Counted from the first letter of the stretch, positions 43,965 through 53,017 are shown. The stretch is 64,000 nucleotides of DNA from Treponema sp. (GCA_024690865.1 JAILON010000029.1:1-64000), one strand, 5' to 3'. Made by a program: numbers and translations. Notes: generated from the sequence alone by a model not told the origin.

Positions 43965-44791
43965 TGTCCGCCCCCTATCTGGTAGCCTACCTGGGCAAAC
44001 AGGGCCTGCAGGTCTTGGAACGCGTGCCTGAAACTGGCCACGAAGAACTGTATCAAATGGGGCATCAGGAACGAGAGGATGAAGAAACTCGTCAGCATGA
44101 GGATGGGAAAGCCTTCGGCCAGCAGGTTCATCTGCGGGGCGGCCTTGGACAGGATTCCCATCGTCACGTTCACAAGGAACAGGGTCGCAACAATCGGAAG
44201 CGATATAAGCAGGGCATTGTAGAACAGCGTCGTCAGCCCCCCCATCATGAAGGTCGCCAGGCGGTCCGTATGCTCCAGCACGGAAAAGACGTTCAGGCTC
44301 TTGAAGCTTGCATCCAGCCCATGGACGAACAGGCTTTGGAAATAACCGTTCTCCAAAAAGACCAGCACCGCAACGAAGTTCAGGAATTCTCCCATGAGGG
44401 GGTTTTCGACCTCGCTCATCGAATCATACACCGAGCTGGCCGCAAAGCCCATTTGGAAAGCAAAAAACTGGCCCGCCGTGCTGAACGCAGCGAAAATGAC
44501 ATTGACATAGAAGCCTATGATGACACCTATCAGGGCCTCCCCAACCAGGAGAAGGATGTACTCCAACGAAAAATTGCCATCCAGGGACAGGTAGCTCATG
44601 TAGGGGGCAAACAGGCCCTCCCTGAGCGAAAGCTGGGGAAATTCAAAGCTAGCCAGATAAAAGGCAAGCGCGACCTTGGGCAGGCGCGACACAGTCTTGG
44701 AAGAGAAAAGGGGAAGGCTCATAATAAGGGCAAAACACCGCGCCGCCACCAGAAGGAACAGGGGCGCGCTCCCTACGATTTTCTCAAGCAT
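43961..44791 (-). CDS. fliR: Flagellar export protein FliR
   Basis: A 276-residue polytopic export-gate subunit. Family marks are MSLPLFSSKTVSRLPKVAL near the N terminus, GFYVNVIFAAFSTAGQFFAFQMGF and PQMNLLAEGFPI. It builds the gate with FliP and FliQ. It follows fliQ by 20 bases. Confidence 0.95.
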   Translation of the reverse strand: MLEKIVGSAPLFLLVAARCFALIMSLPLFSSKTVSRLPKVALAFYLASFEFPQLSLREGLFAPYMSYLSLDGNFSLEYILLLVGEALIGVIIGFYVNVIFAAFSTAGQFFAFQMGFAASSVYDSMSEVENPLMGEFLNFVAVLVFLENGYFQSLFVHGLDASFKSLNVFSVLEHTDRLATFMMGGLTTLFYNALLISLPIVATLFLVNVTMGILSKAAPQMNLLAEGFPILMLTSFFILSFLMPHLIQFFVASFRHAFQDLQALFAQVGYQIGGGQ

Positions 44792-44811
44792 AAGCTACCG
44801 CATCTCCACTC

Positions 44812-45075
44812 CTACATTTTTCCGATCTGGCTGAAGAGCCTCATCGTATAGGCCGAAAGCTCCGTAAACATGAAGCCGCCCAGAAGGGCAAGGACCAGAA
44901 GTATGGTCACAAGCTTGGGCAGGAAGGTCAGCGTGGACTCCTGTATAGAGGTCGTGGCTTGGAAAATCGCTATCAGAAGGCCTATGATCAAGGCACCGCC
45001 CAGGACGGGGGCGCACAGCAGGAAAACCTGCAGGATGCCCTCCCTCATAAGGCCCGCTATTTCAGTTATGGACAT
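44812..45075 (-). CDS. fliQ: Flagellar export protein FliQ
   Basis: An 87-residue protein with two membrane helices, the full usual length. AFLIGLLIAIFQATTSIQE-like sequence (GLLIAIFQATTSIQESTL) and the C-terminal ALLGGFMFTEL segment identify it. It lies between fliP and fliR with 26 and 20 bases of spacing. Confidence 0.95.
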   Translation of the reverse strand: MSITEIAGLMREGILQVFLLCAPVLGGALIIGLLIAIFQATTSIQESTLTFLPKLVTILLVLALLGGFMFTELSAYTMRLFSQIGKM

Positions 45076-45101
45076 ATCCTCACCTCCATTCTACATGACG
45101 C

Positions 45102-45956
45102 CTACATGACGCTGTTGAACAGCTGGGACGTCAACAGCCCCCAGCCGTCCACAAGGACGAAGAGCATCAGCTTGAAAGGCATTGAAATCTGTACCGGAGG
45201 CAACATCATCATACCCATGCTCATCAGTATGCTCGCCACGACCATATCTATAACGATAAAGGGAATGTACAGCAGGACCCCGATCTTGAAGGCGACGGTC
45301 AACTCATGCAGGATATATGAAGGAATTATGATGCTCATAGGCACTTCATCCAAATTCCTCGGCTGCTCCATCCTCGCCATCTTCATGAAGTTGCCCACAT
45401 ACGACTCATAGGCGGGCCTGCCCCCCATGTTTTCGTCCATCTGACTGAACATCCACAGCTTTATGGGCTTCTCCGCCCTTCCGTATGCCTCGGTCAGCGT
45501 TATTTCATTGTCCGACAGAGGTTTGAAAGCATCAGTGTAGAGCTTCTGGAAAGTCGGCCTCATGCAGAATATCGCCATGAACAAGGCAATTCCGTTCAAG
45601 ACGGCCGTGGGAGGCACCTGCTGCAGGGACAGGGCCCGCTTTATGAAGTCCAGCACAATCGAGAAGCGCAGGAAGCAGGTGCACAGGAGCATGATGCTCG
45701 GTGCAAGCGTCAATATCGAAAGCAGGAGCAGCAGCTCTATGCTGAACGCGACCTGATGACCGTCCTGGGGTGCCGAAGCAGAAAAACTGATGTTGGGAAA
45801 ATCTATTCCCGTCAGGCCTTCGGACATCTCGCTCGTTCCCTGGGTCGATCCTTCCGGGAAGCCCCCGTTTCCGGCAGACTGCGGACACACAGGCATGATG
45901 CAAAGCAAGCAGAGTATGCAGGCCAAGACAAGGCGACAGCTTACTAGTTTCTTCAT
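45102..45956 (-). CDS. fliP: Flagellar export protein FliP
   Basis: A 284-residue export-gate protein with a cleavable signal sequence, then a short periplasmic segment, then four membrane segments. LTLAPSIMLLCTCFLRFSIVL and IVASILMSMGMMMLPPVQISM-type stretches (seen as VASILMSMGMMMLPPVQIS) are diagnostic. It overlaps the fliO stop by four bases. Confidence 0.95.
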   Translation of the reverse strand: MKKLVSCRLVLACILCLLCIMPVCPQSAGNGGFPEGSTQGTSEMSEGLTGIDFPNISFSASAPQDGHQVAFSIELLLLLSILTLAPSIMLLCTCFLRFSIVLDFIKRALSLQQVPPTAVLNGIALFMAIFCMRPTFQKLYTDAFKPLSDNEITLTEAYGRAEKPIKLWMFSQMDENMGGRPAYESYVGNFMKMARMEQPRNLDEVPMSIIIPSYILHELTVAFKIGVLLYIPFIVIDMVVASILMSMGMMMLPPVQISMPFKLMLFVLVDGWGLLTSQLFNSVM

Positions 45957-46678
45957 ATTTCCCCCTCACTGCTCAGCCTGCTGGCCTGCTGGTGAAGCCC
46001 ATCCAAAAGCTCCCTGCTCCGTTCGGACGACATGGAATCCGCAGCCGCACCCGTGGACGCTTTCGGGGAACGCGACATGAAGAGGTCCAGGACATCGGAG
46101 AAGGAGCGAGGCTTGCTCGTCCTGTTCTGCTTGTCAGACCAGAGGTTCATCGCGTTGACCAGTTCCTTGTCCTCCACCTCCCCTATCAGGTTCACGCCGG
46201 CATCGCTGACGCCAAGGATATAGGCTTTGTCCAAGAGGGTGACGATCTGCACGCTCTTGTTCATTCCCAAGGAGACTCCAGACACATGGCGCAGGAAAGT
46301 ATCGTCGCCATCCACAGGGACGGACAGTCCCGCAGCCTTCTTTATATAGCGGAATATCAAGATGATCACGAGGACGACCAAAGCCAAGACGAGGAGCATC
46401 TTGACATAGGAGCCGACCCCTAGGGAAGGAGATGCCGCCACCGCTCCACCACCGGCAGCTGAAGAGGCATTCCCCCATGAAGAGAAATCTATGTCGCCTT
46501 CGCTAAATGCGCCAACATCCTCAGACACAGCAGAAACGCTCTGTCCAGAGTCCCCATTTGAAGGACCACCGGCCTGAGCGCTTACTGCCAGAGGAAGGAA
46601 AATCATGGTAGCAACCCCTATTAAAGCTGCCATAACTTTTTTTGAGTAAATCGTATGTTCCCCCACCCATAAGAACAT
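45953..46678 (-). CDS. fliO: FliO/FliZ-type flagellar biosynthesis protein
   Basis: A 241-residue membrane protein. A hydrophobic signal segment (about 16-35) and a second membrane segment (about 100-120, VKMLLVLALVVLVIILIFRY) are followed by a small conserved domain with VSLGMNKSVQIVTLLDKAYILGVSD, typical of FliO. Genes at this position in spirochetes are often named fliZ. ATG 46678 is preferred because the longer frame to 46801 would overlap fliY; the start is not backed by a strong ribosome site. Confidence 0.85.
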   Translation of the reverse strand: MFLWVGEHTIYSKKVMAALIGVATMIFLPLAVSAQAGGPSNGDSGQSVSAVSEDVGAFSEGDIDFSSWGNASSAAGGGAVAASPSLGVGSYVKMLLVLALVVLVIILIFRYIKKAAGLSVPVDGDDTFLRHVSGVSLGMNKSVQIVTLLDKAYILGVSDAGVNLIGEVEDKELVNAMNLWSDKQNRTSKPRSFSDVLDLFMSRSPKASTGAAADSMSSERSRELLDGLHQQASRLSSEGEI

Positions 46679-46715
46679 CCGCCCGGCAATCCCACTTGAC
46701 CGGACGGCATGCAAC

Positions 46716-47843
46716 CTACATCTGGCTGGTGACGTGCTCGATCGCCGGAAGAATCTCCGTGACGCGGACACCGAAGTTCTCGTCGATGACGACAACTTCA
46801 CCCTTAGCTATAGGTTTATGGTTTACCAAAATATCTACCGGCTCTCCGGCAAGTTTGTCAAGTTCGATGATCGTTCCCTCGCCCATACCGAGGATTTCCT
46901 TTATGGTTTTCTTTGTACGGCCAAGCTCGACCGTCATCTCCATAAAGACATCCATGATAAGGCCAATGTTGCCCTGCTCCGTACTGCCTCCAGCTTGCTG
47001 CAGGTTCGGGAAAGCAAGGGACTGAACATTTGGCGGCGTTGACAGCGGTTGCATTCCAGCCATATTCACTCCCATAAGGGGCTGCTGCATCATCGGCTGC
47101 CCCATCATTATATTTGGATTCATAGCAGGCGAACCCATCGCCTGCCCAGCTGTAGGCATAGCCATAGCCGAAGCCGCATCGGGAGCAGGCGCAACACCCC
47201 CTCCCAAAGCCCGAGCCATTCCATCCGCGACGGAAGAGCTTACAGCTTCCCACATATCGTATGTCGTCCCATCAATAGTGACAGGATATGTGAACAAAAC
47301 AAACTGGTTCTGCGGCATCCGCACCATTGCCTTGGGCTGGTTGACCGCCTCAGGGCTGTTGGTGGCAAGGCCGGGCAAATTTCCACCCGCGCTCAGGGCC
47401 GTAATCTCCGCACCGGAATGGTTGGAGACAACCTCGGAGATGACGGAGAGGGCCATGTCGTCCAGCTCCGCACTGTCCTCCTTGTTAATCAATGAAACCA
47501 ACTTCTGCGCAAACTCAGGAGCAAGTAGGAAAAGGTGGTCGCCGGAAAGTCCCGTGGAAAAATCCAACATGACGGCAACGACGGTCTCCGGTATCTTGGC
47601 CAGAAGCTGATCGCGGCCGACCGTCTCAACAGACGGATCCTCGCACTGGATTTCGGTTCCCGTCATCGTGCCGAGGTTGGCGGCAAGCTTATCCTTTATG
47701 CCTCCGGCGAAGTTCTTCAGCGTCGGCTCGTCTATCGCAATCTGGGGATCCGCCTTCGTAGAACCGCTCGCGCTCAAGCCGCCAGTGTCAACTCCAGAAA
47801 GCAGGGCATCAATTTCAGCCTGTGATATAGATCCTTCACTCAT
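46716..47843 (-). CDS. fliY: Flagellar motor switch phosphatase-like protein FliY
   Basis: A 375-residue switch protein. It begins with the short FliM-like helix SQAEIDALLSG, has a CheC/FliM-like middle (about 40-215; MALSVISEVVSNHSGAEITAL), then a Met/Pro/Gln-rich linker (about 225-285), then the FliN domain (about 300-372; LGMGEGTIIELDKLAGEPVDI). It forms the C ring with FliM and FliG. The start overlaps the fliM stop by four bases. Confidence 0.94.
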   Translation of the reverse strand: MSEGSISQAEIDALLSGVDTGGLSASGSTKADPQIAIDEPTLKNFAGGIKDKLAANLGTMTGTEIQCEDPSVETVGRDQLLAKIPETVVAVMLDFSTGLSGDHLFLLAPEFAQKLVSLINKEDSAELDDMALSVISEVVSNHSGAEITALSAGGNLPGLATNSPEAVNQPKAMVRMPQNQFVLFTYPVTIDGTTYDMWEAVSSSVADGMARALGGGVAPAPDAASAMAMPTAGQAMGSPAMNPNIMMGQPMMQQPLMGVNMAGMQPLSTPPNVQSLAFPNLQQAGGSTEQGNIGLIMDVFMEMTVELGRTKKTIKEILGMGEGTIIELDKLAGEPVDILVNHKPIAKGEVVVIDENFGVRVTEILPAIEHVTSQM

Positions 47844-48880
47844 ATAGATTCTTCTCCTTCATTGGCGGTTGACAACTCTTCAAAGTCATCCTTGTCATCT
47901 TCCTCAATCTTGCCTATGACCTGAATGGCCATCTTCTTTCCAACCACACCAGGCTGGCAGAAGAACTTCTTCTTGTTTCCTATCGCAAGGGTCAGAGGAT
48001 CCGTTATCTTCGTATTGACCAATCTGACGACATCGCCGACCCGCAGGCCAACGACATCCCGTATGGGAACATTCAAAGAGCCGATTTCGGCAACAAGCGC
48101 CATCTCGACATCTGAAATCTTCTCCTTCAACGTACCCAGATACTGGGTCGTCGAACTGCGGCGCACGGAACTGAACCAGAACTGCGACGAAAGCTTGGAG
48201 ACAATCGGCTCTATCGTGAGGTAGGGAATACAGATGTTCATCATTCCCGCCTCATCGCCAATCTTTATCTCAAGCGTCACAAGGATAACCATTTCGGTCG
48301 GAGGCACGATCTGGGCAAACTGGGGGTTCGTCTCGATCTGCTGAAGCCTCGGCCTGAGGTCTATAACCTGGGTCCACGACTCGCGCATGTTCGCAAGGAT
48401 GCGGACAATGATTCCTTCCATGACGGACTGCTCTATGTCCGTCAAGTCACGGTTCACCTTTCCGCCCGTATCGCCGGAGCCACCGAAGAGGCGGTCAATC
48501 ATTATGAACGTAATCTCAGGGGCAATCTCCAAGACAGCGTTTCCCTTCAAAGGATCCATATTGATGACAGCCAAGGTTGTCGGCGTAGGTATGGACCGGA
48601 TGAACTCCTCATAGGTGAGCTGATCAACCGAAGCCACATGCACGTGAACCAAGGTGCGCAACTGCGCGGAAAGGCTCGTCGTGGTAAGGCGAGCGAAGGT
48701 TTCGTGCATGTTGGAGACAGTACGAATCTGCTCCTTGGAGAACTTGTCCGGACGGCGGAAGTCGTATATCTTTATGCGACGAGTGTCGCTGACCGGCTTA
48801 AAGTCGTCCGACTCGCTCTCGCCCGAGCTTATGGCTTGGAGAAGCTGGTCTATTTCATCCTGTGACAGAACTTCATTCAT
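47840..48880 (-). CDS. fliM: Flagellar motor switch protein FliM
   Basis: A 346-residue C-ring protein. The N-terminal CheY-P-binding helix is LSQDEIDQLLQA, followed by the middle domain with the GGxG-type motif FGGSGDTGGKVN and the C-terminal FliN-like domain (LRVGDVVRLVNTKI). It transmits chemotaxis signals to motor direction. A 55-base gap separates it from fliL. Confidence 0.96.
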   Translation of the reverse strand: MNEVLSQDEIDQLLQAISSGESESDDFKPVSDTRRIKIYDFRRPDKFSKEQIRTVSNMHETFARLTTTSLSAQLRTLVHVHVASVDQLTYEEFIRSIPTPTTLAVINMDPLKGNAVLEIAPEITFIMIDRLFGGSGDTGGKVNRDLTDIEQSVMEGIIVRILANMRESWTQVIDLRPRLQQIETNPQFAQIVPPTEMVILVTLEIKIGDEAGMMNICIPYLTIEPIVSKLSSQFWFSSVRRSSTTQYLGTLKEKISDVEMALVAEIGSLNVPIRDVVGLRVGDVVRLVNTKITDPLTLAIGNKKKFFCQPGVVGKKMAIQVIGKIEEDDKDDFEELSTANEGEESI

Positions 48881-48935
48881 GTCTTATTCCACCCTATTTT
48901 ATCCCAATAACTTCAAATAATAAGTTATGTTCTAC

Positions 48936-49490
48936 TTACTGTGAAACCACATCCTTCGCCGTAAACATGACAGAGCGAATCTTGGAATTGCTCAAGATGT
49001 TGTCATTGATTCCTTCGCGAATCTCGATCTTTATCTCGTCCTCGCGTCCAGGCCCAAGCTCTTCCGCAGTCTTGGAGGAGAAGTAACGGCGCAAGTAGTC
49101 GATGATCTCAATACGCCTCGCCGTAATCTCGGAAGAAGCCTGCTTGTCATCCTTCTTGTAGCCCAAGACGACCTGGACCGAAACGCTTGAAGCAATCGGA
49201 TCCGACGTCTGCGTCCTCACCTGGTCAAGGGACGTATACCACTCCAACTCCTCGCGCTGGGTCGTATACTCCTCGCTGATCGGAATCGCAGTGTTGGAGC
49301 TGCTGCTCTTCGTCATCAGCTTGACGGCTATAAAGACGACCGTTATTATAAAGATGACGGCCGCAAGCGCAATCAAAATCCACTTAAGGAGCGCAGGGAA
49401 AGCTCCCTTGAGCCCGCCCTTCTTCGCAGGGGCCTCTCCGCCACCACCGAGATCGTCGCCCAAGTCTGCTGCTGCGTTATCATCTGCCAT
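48936..49490 (-). CDS. fliL: Flagellar basal body-associated protein FliL
   Basis: A 184-residue single-pass inner-membrane protein (membrane helix about 35-57) with a periplasmic domain containing SVSVQVVLGYKKDDKQ and EIEIREGINDNILS-like (KIEIREGINDNILSN) segments. FliL surrounds the stator. It begins with an acidic Gly-rich cytoplasmic segment. It is 101 bases downstream of motB. Confidence 0.92.
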   Translation of the reverse strand: MADDNAAADLGDDLGGGGEAPAKKGGLKGAFPALLKWILIALAAVIFIITVVFIAVKLMTKSSSSNTAIPISEEYTTQREELEWYTSLDQVRTQTSDPIASSVSVQVVLGYKKDDKQASSEITARRIEIIDYLRRYFSSKTAEELGPGREDEIKIEIREGINDNILSNSKIRSVMFTAKDVVSQ

Positions 49491-49591
49491 ATCATCCTCC
49501 CAAAAGAAAAACTCTAATCTTCTATTTTACCTTATCGGCAAATAAATTTTCAATCTATAGACAATCCGTCATGGCAATCATTAAAAATGCC

Positions 49592-50314
49592 TTAGAAATG
49601 CCCCTCGTCCAATATTATTATGTCAACACGGCGGTTGTAGGCCCTGCCCTCCTCCGTGTCGTTCGTAAACTTGGGCCTCGTGTCGGCATATCCGGCAATT
49701 GAAAACTTGCCCTCGTCAACCCCAAAGTCCGACAGGTAGTGGAGCACGTTGGCGGCTCTGGTCGCGGACAGCTCCCAGTTGCTCGTAAACTCGCTGCCGA
49801 GAGGGACGGGAGTATTGTCCGTATGCCCCTCTATCCGGTAGCGCAGGTCCTTGACCTTGTCTTCGTTGAAAAACTGGGAAAGGCGTATCAAGGTCTCCCT
49901 CGTCTCGTCTATGTTCAGATCCGCACTTCCTTGATCAAAGAAGGCATCGGATATCAGCGATATGACGATTCCCCGCTCATCGCTCGTCACCGTAACCTTG
50001 GTGGATTTGATGTCGGGCTGGAAAATACTAATGGCCTTCTTCATCGTAGGCCCAAGGTGGCTACCTTTTTCCAGAGAAGGAAGGGAAGAGATGACGTTTC
50101 CCATGTCCGCCAGCCGGCCTTGGCTCAAGGAAATTCCACCGCCTGCATTGTTGTTCTGTATGGACGCAGAAAGGGCCGCCATCTGGACGGCATCCGTCTC
50201 CGTCGGATCGTACAGAGCAACGAAGAAGCAGAGCATGAGCGTAATCATGTCTCCATAGGTTCCCTGCCAGGCTGTGGACGGCTTTTCTGGATCCTTTTTC
50301 TGTTTCTTTGCCAT
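49592..50314 (-). CDS. motB: Flagellar stator protein MotB
   Basis: A 240-residue stator protein. The ion-binding Asp22 lies at the start of the membrane helix (WQGTYGDMITLMLCFFVALY), and residues about 115-238 form the OmpA-like peptidoglycan-binding domain (YRIEGHTDNTPV, NWELSATRAANVL). Spacing to motA is 15 bases. Confidence 0.96.
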   Translation of the reverse strand: MAKKQKKDPEKPSTAWQGTYGDMITLMLCFFVALYDPTETDAVQMAALSASIQNNNAGGGISLSQGRLADMGNVISSLPSLEKGSHLGPTMKKAISIFQPDIKSTKVTVTSDERGIVISLISDAFFDQGSADLNIDETRETLIRLSQFFNEDKVKDLRYRIEGHTDNTPVPLGSEFTSNWELSATRAANVLHYLSDFGVDEGKFSIAGYADTRPKFTNDTEEGRAYNRRVDIIILDEGHF

Positions 50315-50329
50315 GCTTAAGCCCCTGCC

Positions 50330-51112
50330 TTAGTCTTTCAGGACGTTGGCCTCGACCGTCTTACGGGTCTTCGGATCAAGGTAGGTGAGCAGCTTCTGCG
50401 CAAGGACGCGGGGGTTGTCTCCGCCCTGAATTGAAAGGATTCCCTCTATGACCATCTCCTTGGAGTTCATCTCGTTGGCATTCTGGGCGATCAGCTTCTG
50501 GGACATAGGTCCAAACAACCAGTTAGCAAGCCACGCACCGTACAGGGTCGTAATAAGGGCCGTAGCCATGTTGGGTCCCAGAGAGCTCTTGTCCTCCAGG
50601 TTGCGCAACATTCCTATAAGACCGATAACCGTACCCATCATTCCGAATCCAGGACCGAATCCTGCCCACTGGATCATCAAGTTGATATACTTCATGTGGC
50701 GGGCCTCTGTCTGGGCCATCTCGCTTTCAAGAATCGCACGGATGACGTTTCCATCGGAACCGTCGACCATCAGGCGCAAACCTTCCTTCAAGAAGGGGTC
50801 GTCCAGATCATCAAGTCCTTCCTCAAGTGCAAGGATTCCCTCGCGGCGGGCCTTCTCGCTCAGGGAGACCATGTTCTCGACAATGGCAGCCTCTCCGAAG
50901 TCAAAGACCTTGAAGGTACGTCCGACGATTTTGAACAGCTGCAGGATGTCCGCCATAGGGGCACAAATCCACAGGGAGAAGTAGGAACCTCCCACCGTAA
51001 CGAAAACCGAAGGAATATCAATAATGTTCATGACGGAGCTTCCGCCCGAAATAACTCCGAGGAAGATTGCGGCCGCACCGCCAAGCAAACCGATTAATGT
51101 CGCTATATCCAT
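50330..51112 (-). CDS. motA: Flagellar stator protein MotA
   Basis: A 260-residue four-helix stator protein. It shows GGSSVMNIIDIPSVFVTVGG near the N terminus, the cytoplasmic loop with REGILALEEGLDDLDDPF, and the proton-path helices GPGFGMMGTVIGLIGML and LITTLYGAWLANWLFGP. ATG 51112 is chosen; GTG 51133 is the alternative, and GGAGG lies 13 bases before the ATG. It is 86 bases after flbD. Confidence 0.95.
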   Translation of the reverse strand: MDIATLIGLLGGAAAIFLGVISGGSSVMNIIDIPSVFVTVGGSYFSLWICAPMADILQLFKIVGRTFKVFDFGEAAIVENMVSLSEKARREGILALEEGLDDLDDPFLKEGLRLMVDGSDGNVIRAILESEMAQTEARHMKYINLMIQWAGFGPGFGMMGTVIGLIGMLRNLEDKSSLGPNMATALITTLYGAWLANWLFGPMSQKLIAQNANEMNSKEMVIEGILSIQGGDNPRVLAQKLLTYLDPKTRKTVEANVLKD

Positions 51113-51198
51113 AATGAAGAAGGAGCCTCCCACTATTCCGTTTTTTTTATTGTCGGTAAATTCTTCTTAAATTCTAAACGAAAGTTATAATTTCCAAG

Positions 51199-51393
51199 TT
51201 ATAATTCTTGGTTTATGCCTATCTTTCGCCTGTATGCAACTATCCGCTCTATCACTTCCTCAGGACTTTCCCTCACCACGACCTTCTTGCCGGAAAGCAT
51301 CGTCAGCGTCAAGTCCGGGGTTTGTTCCATATATTCGACCTGGTGTGGATTTATCCAGTACCGTTTCCCGTCCAAGCGTGTCACTTCAACCAT
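51199..51393 (-). CDS. flbD: FlbD family flagellar protein
   Basis: A 64-residue soluble protein, the normal length for the spirochete/Firmicute FlbD family that lies between flgE and motA in other genomes. It reads VTRLDGKRYWINPHQVEYME and ends with a helix. Here it is the first gene of the operon: flgE, flgD and tapI are not upstream. The -10 of its promoter is eight bases before the ATG and no ribosome site is seen. Confidence 0.9.
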   Translation of the reverse strand: MVEVTRLDGKRYWINPHQVEYMEQTPDLTLTMLSGKKVVVRESPEEVIERIVAYRRKIGINQEL

Positions 51394-51401
51394 AATACTA
51401 T

Positions 51402-51430
51402 ATAATGAACTATAAATCGGCTGCCGTCAA
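51402..51430 (-). promoter_or_regulatory. Promoter of the flbD-led flagellar operon
   Basis: Minus-strand TTGACG (51430-51425), 17 bases, CATTAT (51407-51402). Eight bases separate it from ATG 51393, so the transcript would be essentially leaderless. Confidence 0.6.
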
Positions 51431-51453
51431 GAGCTTTTGACCGAAAAACCCAC

Positions 51454-51981
51454 TCACATAAAGGACTTTATCCCCCGGCAGATTTTCAAGCCATACTCCT
51501 CCATATTGTAGGAAAAACCGGCAGTCGCCCACTGAACAATCTGACCAATGAACTCACACTTGAGGATTTCCACAACGGCATCGCTCTGGACAGGCGAAAG
51601 CCGCTGCTCGCCCCCGATCATCCCCACGAGCCAAGATGCAACCTTTCCGCAAAACACGTCAAAATAGCCCATGTACAGGCCGCGCCGGGAGGAGGCGAAT
51701 ACGGCGGAAACCAAGGTCCGGTTCTCCTCCAAGCAGGAATAGAAACGCTCCAAGGCATCGGACAGGGACATATCGGCCCCTCCCCCGCCCAAAAGACCTT
51801 CGGCCCGTTCCAAGAACATCGACTCCAGCAGGGAAGGGATGTCTTGAAAATGATAATAAAAGGTATTCCTGTTTATGCAGCAGCCGGCCGCTATGTCGCC
51901 CACCGTGATCTTTTCCAAGCCCTTCTCCGCAAGCAGGGCCAAAAAAGTCCGCTCGATCTCCCGTCTGGTCAAGTTTTCCAT
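51454..51981 (-). CDS. TetR-family regulator next to the fatty acid kinase genes
   Basis: A 175-residue regulator. The N-terminal HTH reads KITVGDIAAGCCINRNTFYYHF, typical of TetR/AcrR proteins; the C-terminal ligand domain resembles those of TetR regulators found beside dihydroxyacetone-kinase-type genes. It is divergent from fakB-fakA-plsY by 132 bases and probably controls them, perhaps through an acyl ligand. No clear palindromic operator was found. The promoter at 51991-52019 places the -10 nine bases from the ATG. Confidence 0.87.
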   Translation of the reverse strand: MENLTRREIERTFLALLAEKGLEKITVGDIAAGCCINRNTFYYHFQDIPSLLESMFLERAEGLLGGGGADMSLSDALERFYSCLEENRTLVSAVFASSRRGLYMGYFDVFCGKVASWLVGMIGGEQRLSPVQSDAVVEILKCEFIGQIVQWATAGFSYNMEEYGLKICRGIKSFM

Positions 51982-51990
51982 GATAAAACG

Positions 51991-52019
51991 ATTATAGCAG
52001 AGGAAAAATCTTTAGTCAA
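51991..52019 (-). promoter_or_regulatory. Promoter of the tetR gene
   Basis: Minus-strand TTGACT (52019-52014), 17 bases, TATAAT (51996-51991). The ATG at 51981 follows nine bases later without a Shine-Dalgarno. Confidence 0.75.
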
Positions 52020-52041
52020 ATAACAAGAAATGCCCAAAAGT

Positions 52042-52070
52042 CAGACAAAACCCCACAAAACGCCTATTCT
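52042..52070 (+). promoter_or_regulatory. Possible promoter of fakB-fakA-plsY
   Basis: CAGACA (52042-52047), 17 bases, TATTCT (52065-52070). The -35 is weak (4 of 6). The leader would be about 37 nt with GGAGAGG at 52101-52107. Confidence 0.45.
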
Positions 52071-52113
52071 CTTTGTCCGCAGAAAAAGCTACTCTCTGCC
52101 GGAGAGGTATGCA

Positions 52114-53001
52114 ATGAGACCAGTAAAGATTCTGACCGACTCCTGCTCGGACTTAAGCCGGGACCTGAGGGAAAAGTACGACATCGACTACGCGAGGATG
52201 AAGACCGTCTACGACGGGAAGGAGCAGTGGGCAAGCCTTGACTTTGAATACTACACGCCCAAGCAGCTCTACGACATATTAAGGAAGGGCAACAGGATCC
52301 TCACGACCCAGGTTCCGCCGGACGAGTTCTCAAGAATCTTCACCGAATACTTGGACAAGGGCTTTGACATCGTATATGTCGGCTGTTCGCTCAAGCAGTC
52401 CGGTTCCGTCAACACAGGAGCCGTCGTCGCCAGGACCCTGCTCGAGTCCCACCCCGACGCGAACATCTTCTGCATCGACTCCATGAATGCCTGTATCGGA
52501 GAGGGAATGCTCGCAATCAAGGGAGCAGCCTACCGCGCCCAGGGCTTGGGCGCAAAGGAAATTTACGACAGGCTGGTAGCCGAACGCAAACACATCAACC
52601 AGTACGTGACGGTGCATTCACTGGACTACATGAAGCGGGCCGGCAGGGTCAAGGCTTCCGCTGCATTTTTCGGCAACCTGCTCGGGGTCAAGCCCATCCT
52701 CATAGCGGATGCAACAGGTGCCCAAGCAGCCTTCAAAAAGGTCAAAGGCAGGATGAACTCCTTCCACGAAATCGTCAGCATGCTTAAAGAAAGCATCATA
52801 GATGCCGAAAACCAAACCGTCTACCTGTGCCACGCCGACTGCGAGCAGGAGGAAGTGGATACGCTCGTGCAGCTCGTCAAGAGCGAAATAAACTGCAAGG
52901 ACGTGCACGTCAGCTACATCGGCCCGATTATCGGGGCCTCCATCGGTCCCGATGCCATAGGCATCTGGGCATACGGAAAAGAAGTGACGTTCGAAGGGTA
53001 A
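52114..53001 (+). CDS. fakB: DegV/FakB fatty-acid-binding protein
   Basis: A 295-residue DegV-family protein that carries a fatty acid for phosphorylation by FakA. It starts VKILTDSCSDLSRDL and has ILTTQVPPDEF, YVGCSLKQSGSVNTG and the late GRVKASAAFFGNLLGVKPIL. The middle serine motif differs from the common SSxLSGT form. ATG 52114 is fixed by GGAGAGG seven bases upstream, although the frame is open from 52030. It is followed 16 bases later by fakA. Confidence 0.87.
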   Translation: MRPVKILTDSCSDLSRDLREKYDIDYARMKTVYDGKEQWASLDFEYYTPKQLYDILRKGNRILTTQVPPDEFSRIFTEYLDKGFDIVYVGCSLKQSGSVNTGAVVARTLLESHPDANIFCIDSMNACIGEGMLAIKGAAYRAQGLGAKEIYDRLVAERKHINQYVTVHSLDYMKRAGRVKASAAFFGNLLGVKPILIADATGAQAAFKKVKGRMNSFHEIVSMLKESIIDAENQTVYLCHADCEQEEVDTLVQLVKSEINCKDVHVSYIGPIIGASIGPDAIGIWAYGKEVTFEG

Positions 53002-53017
53002 ATCAAGGGGAATGGAA

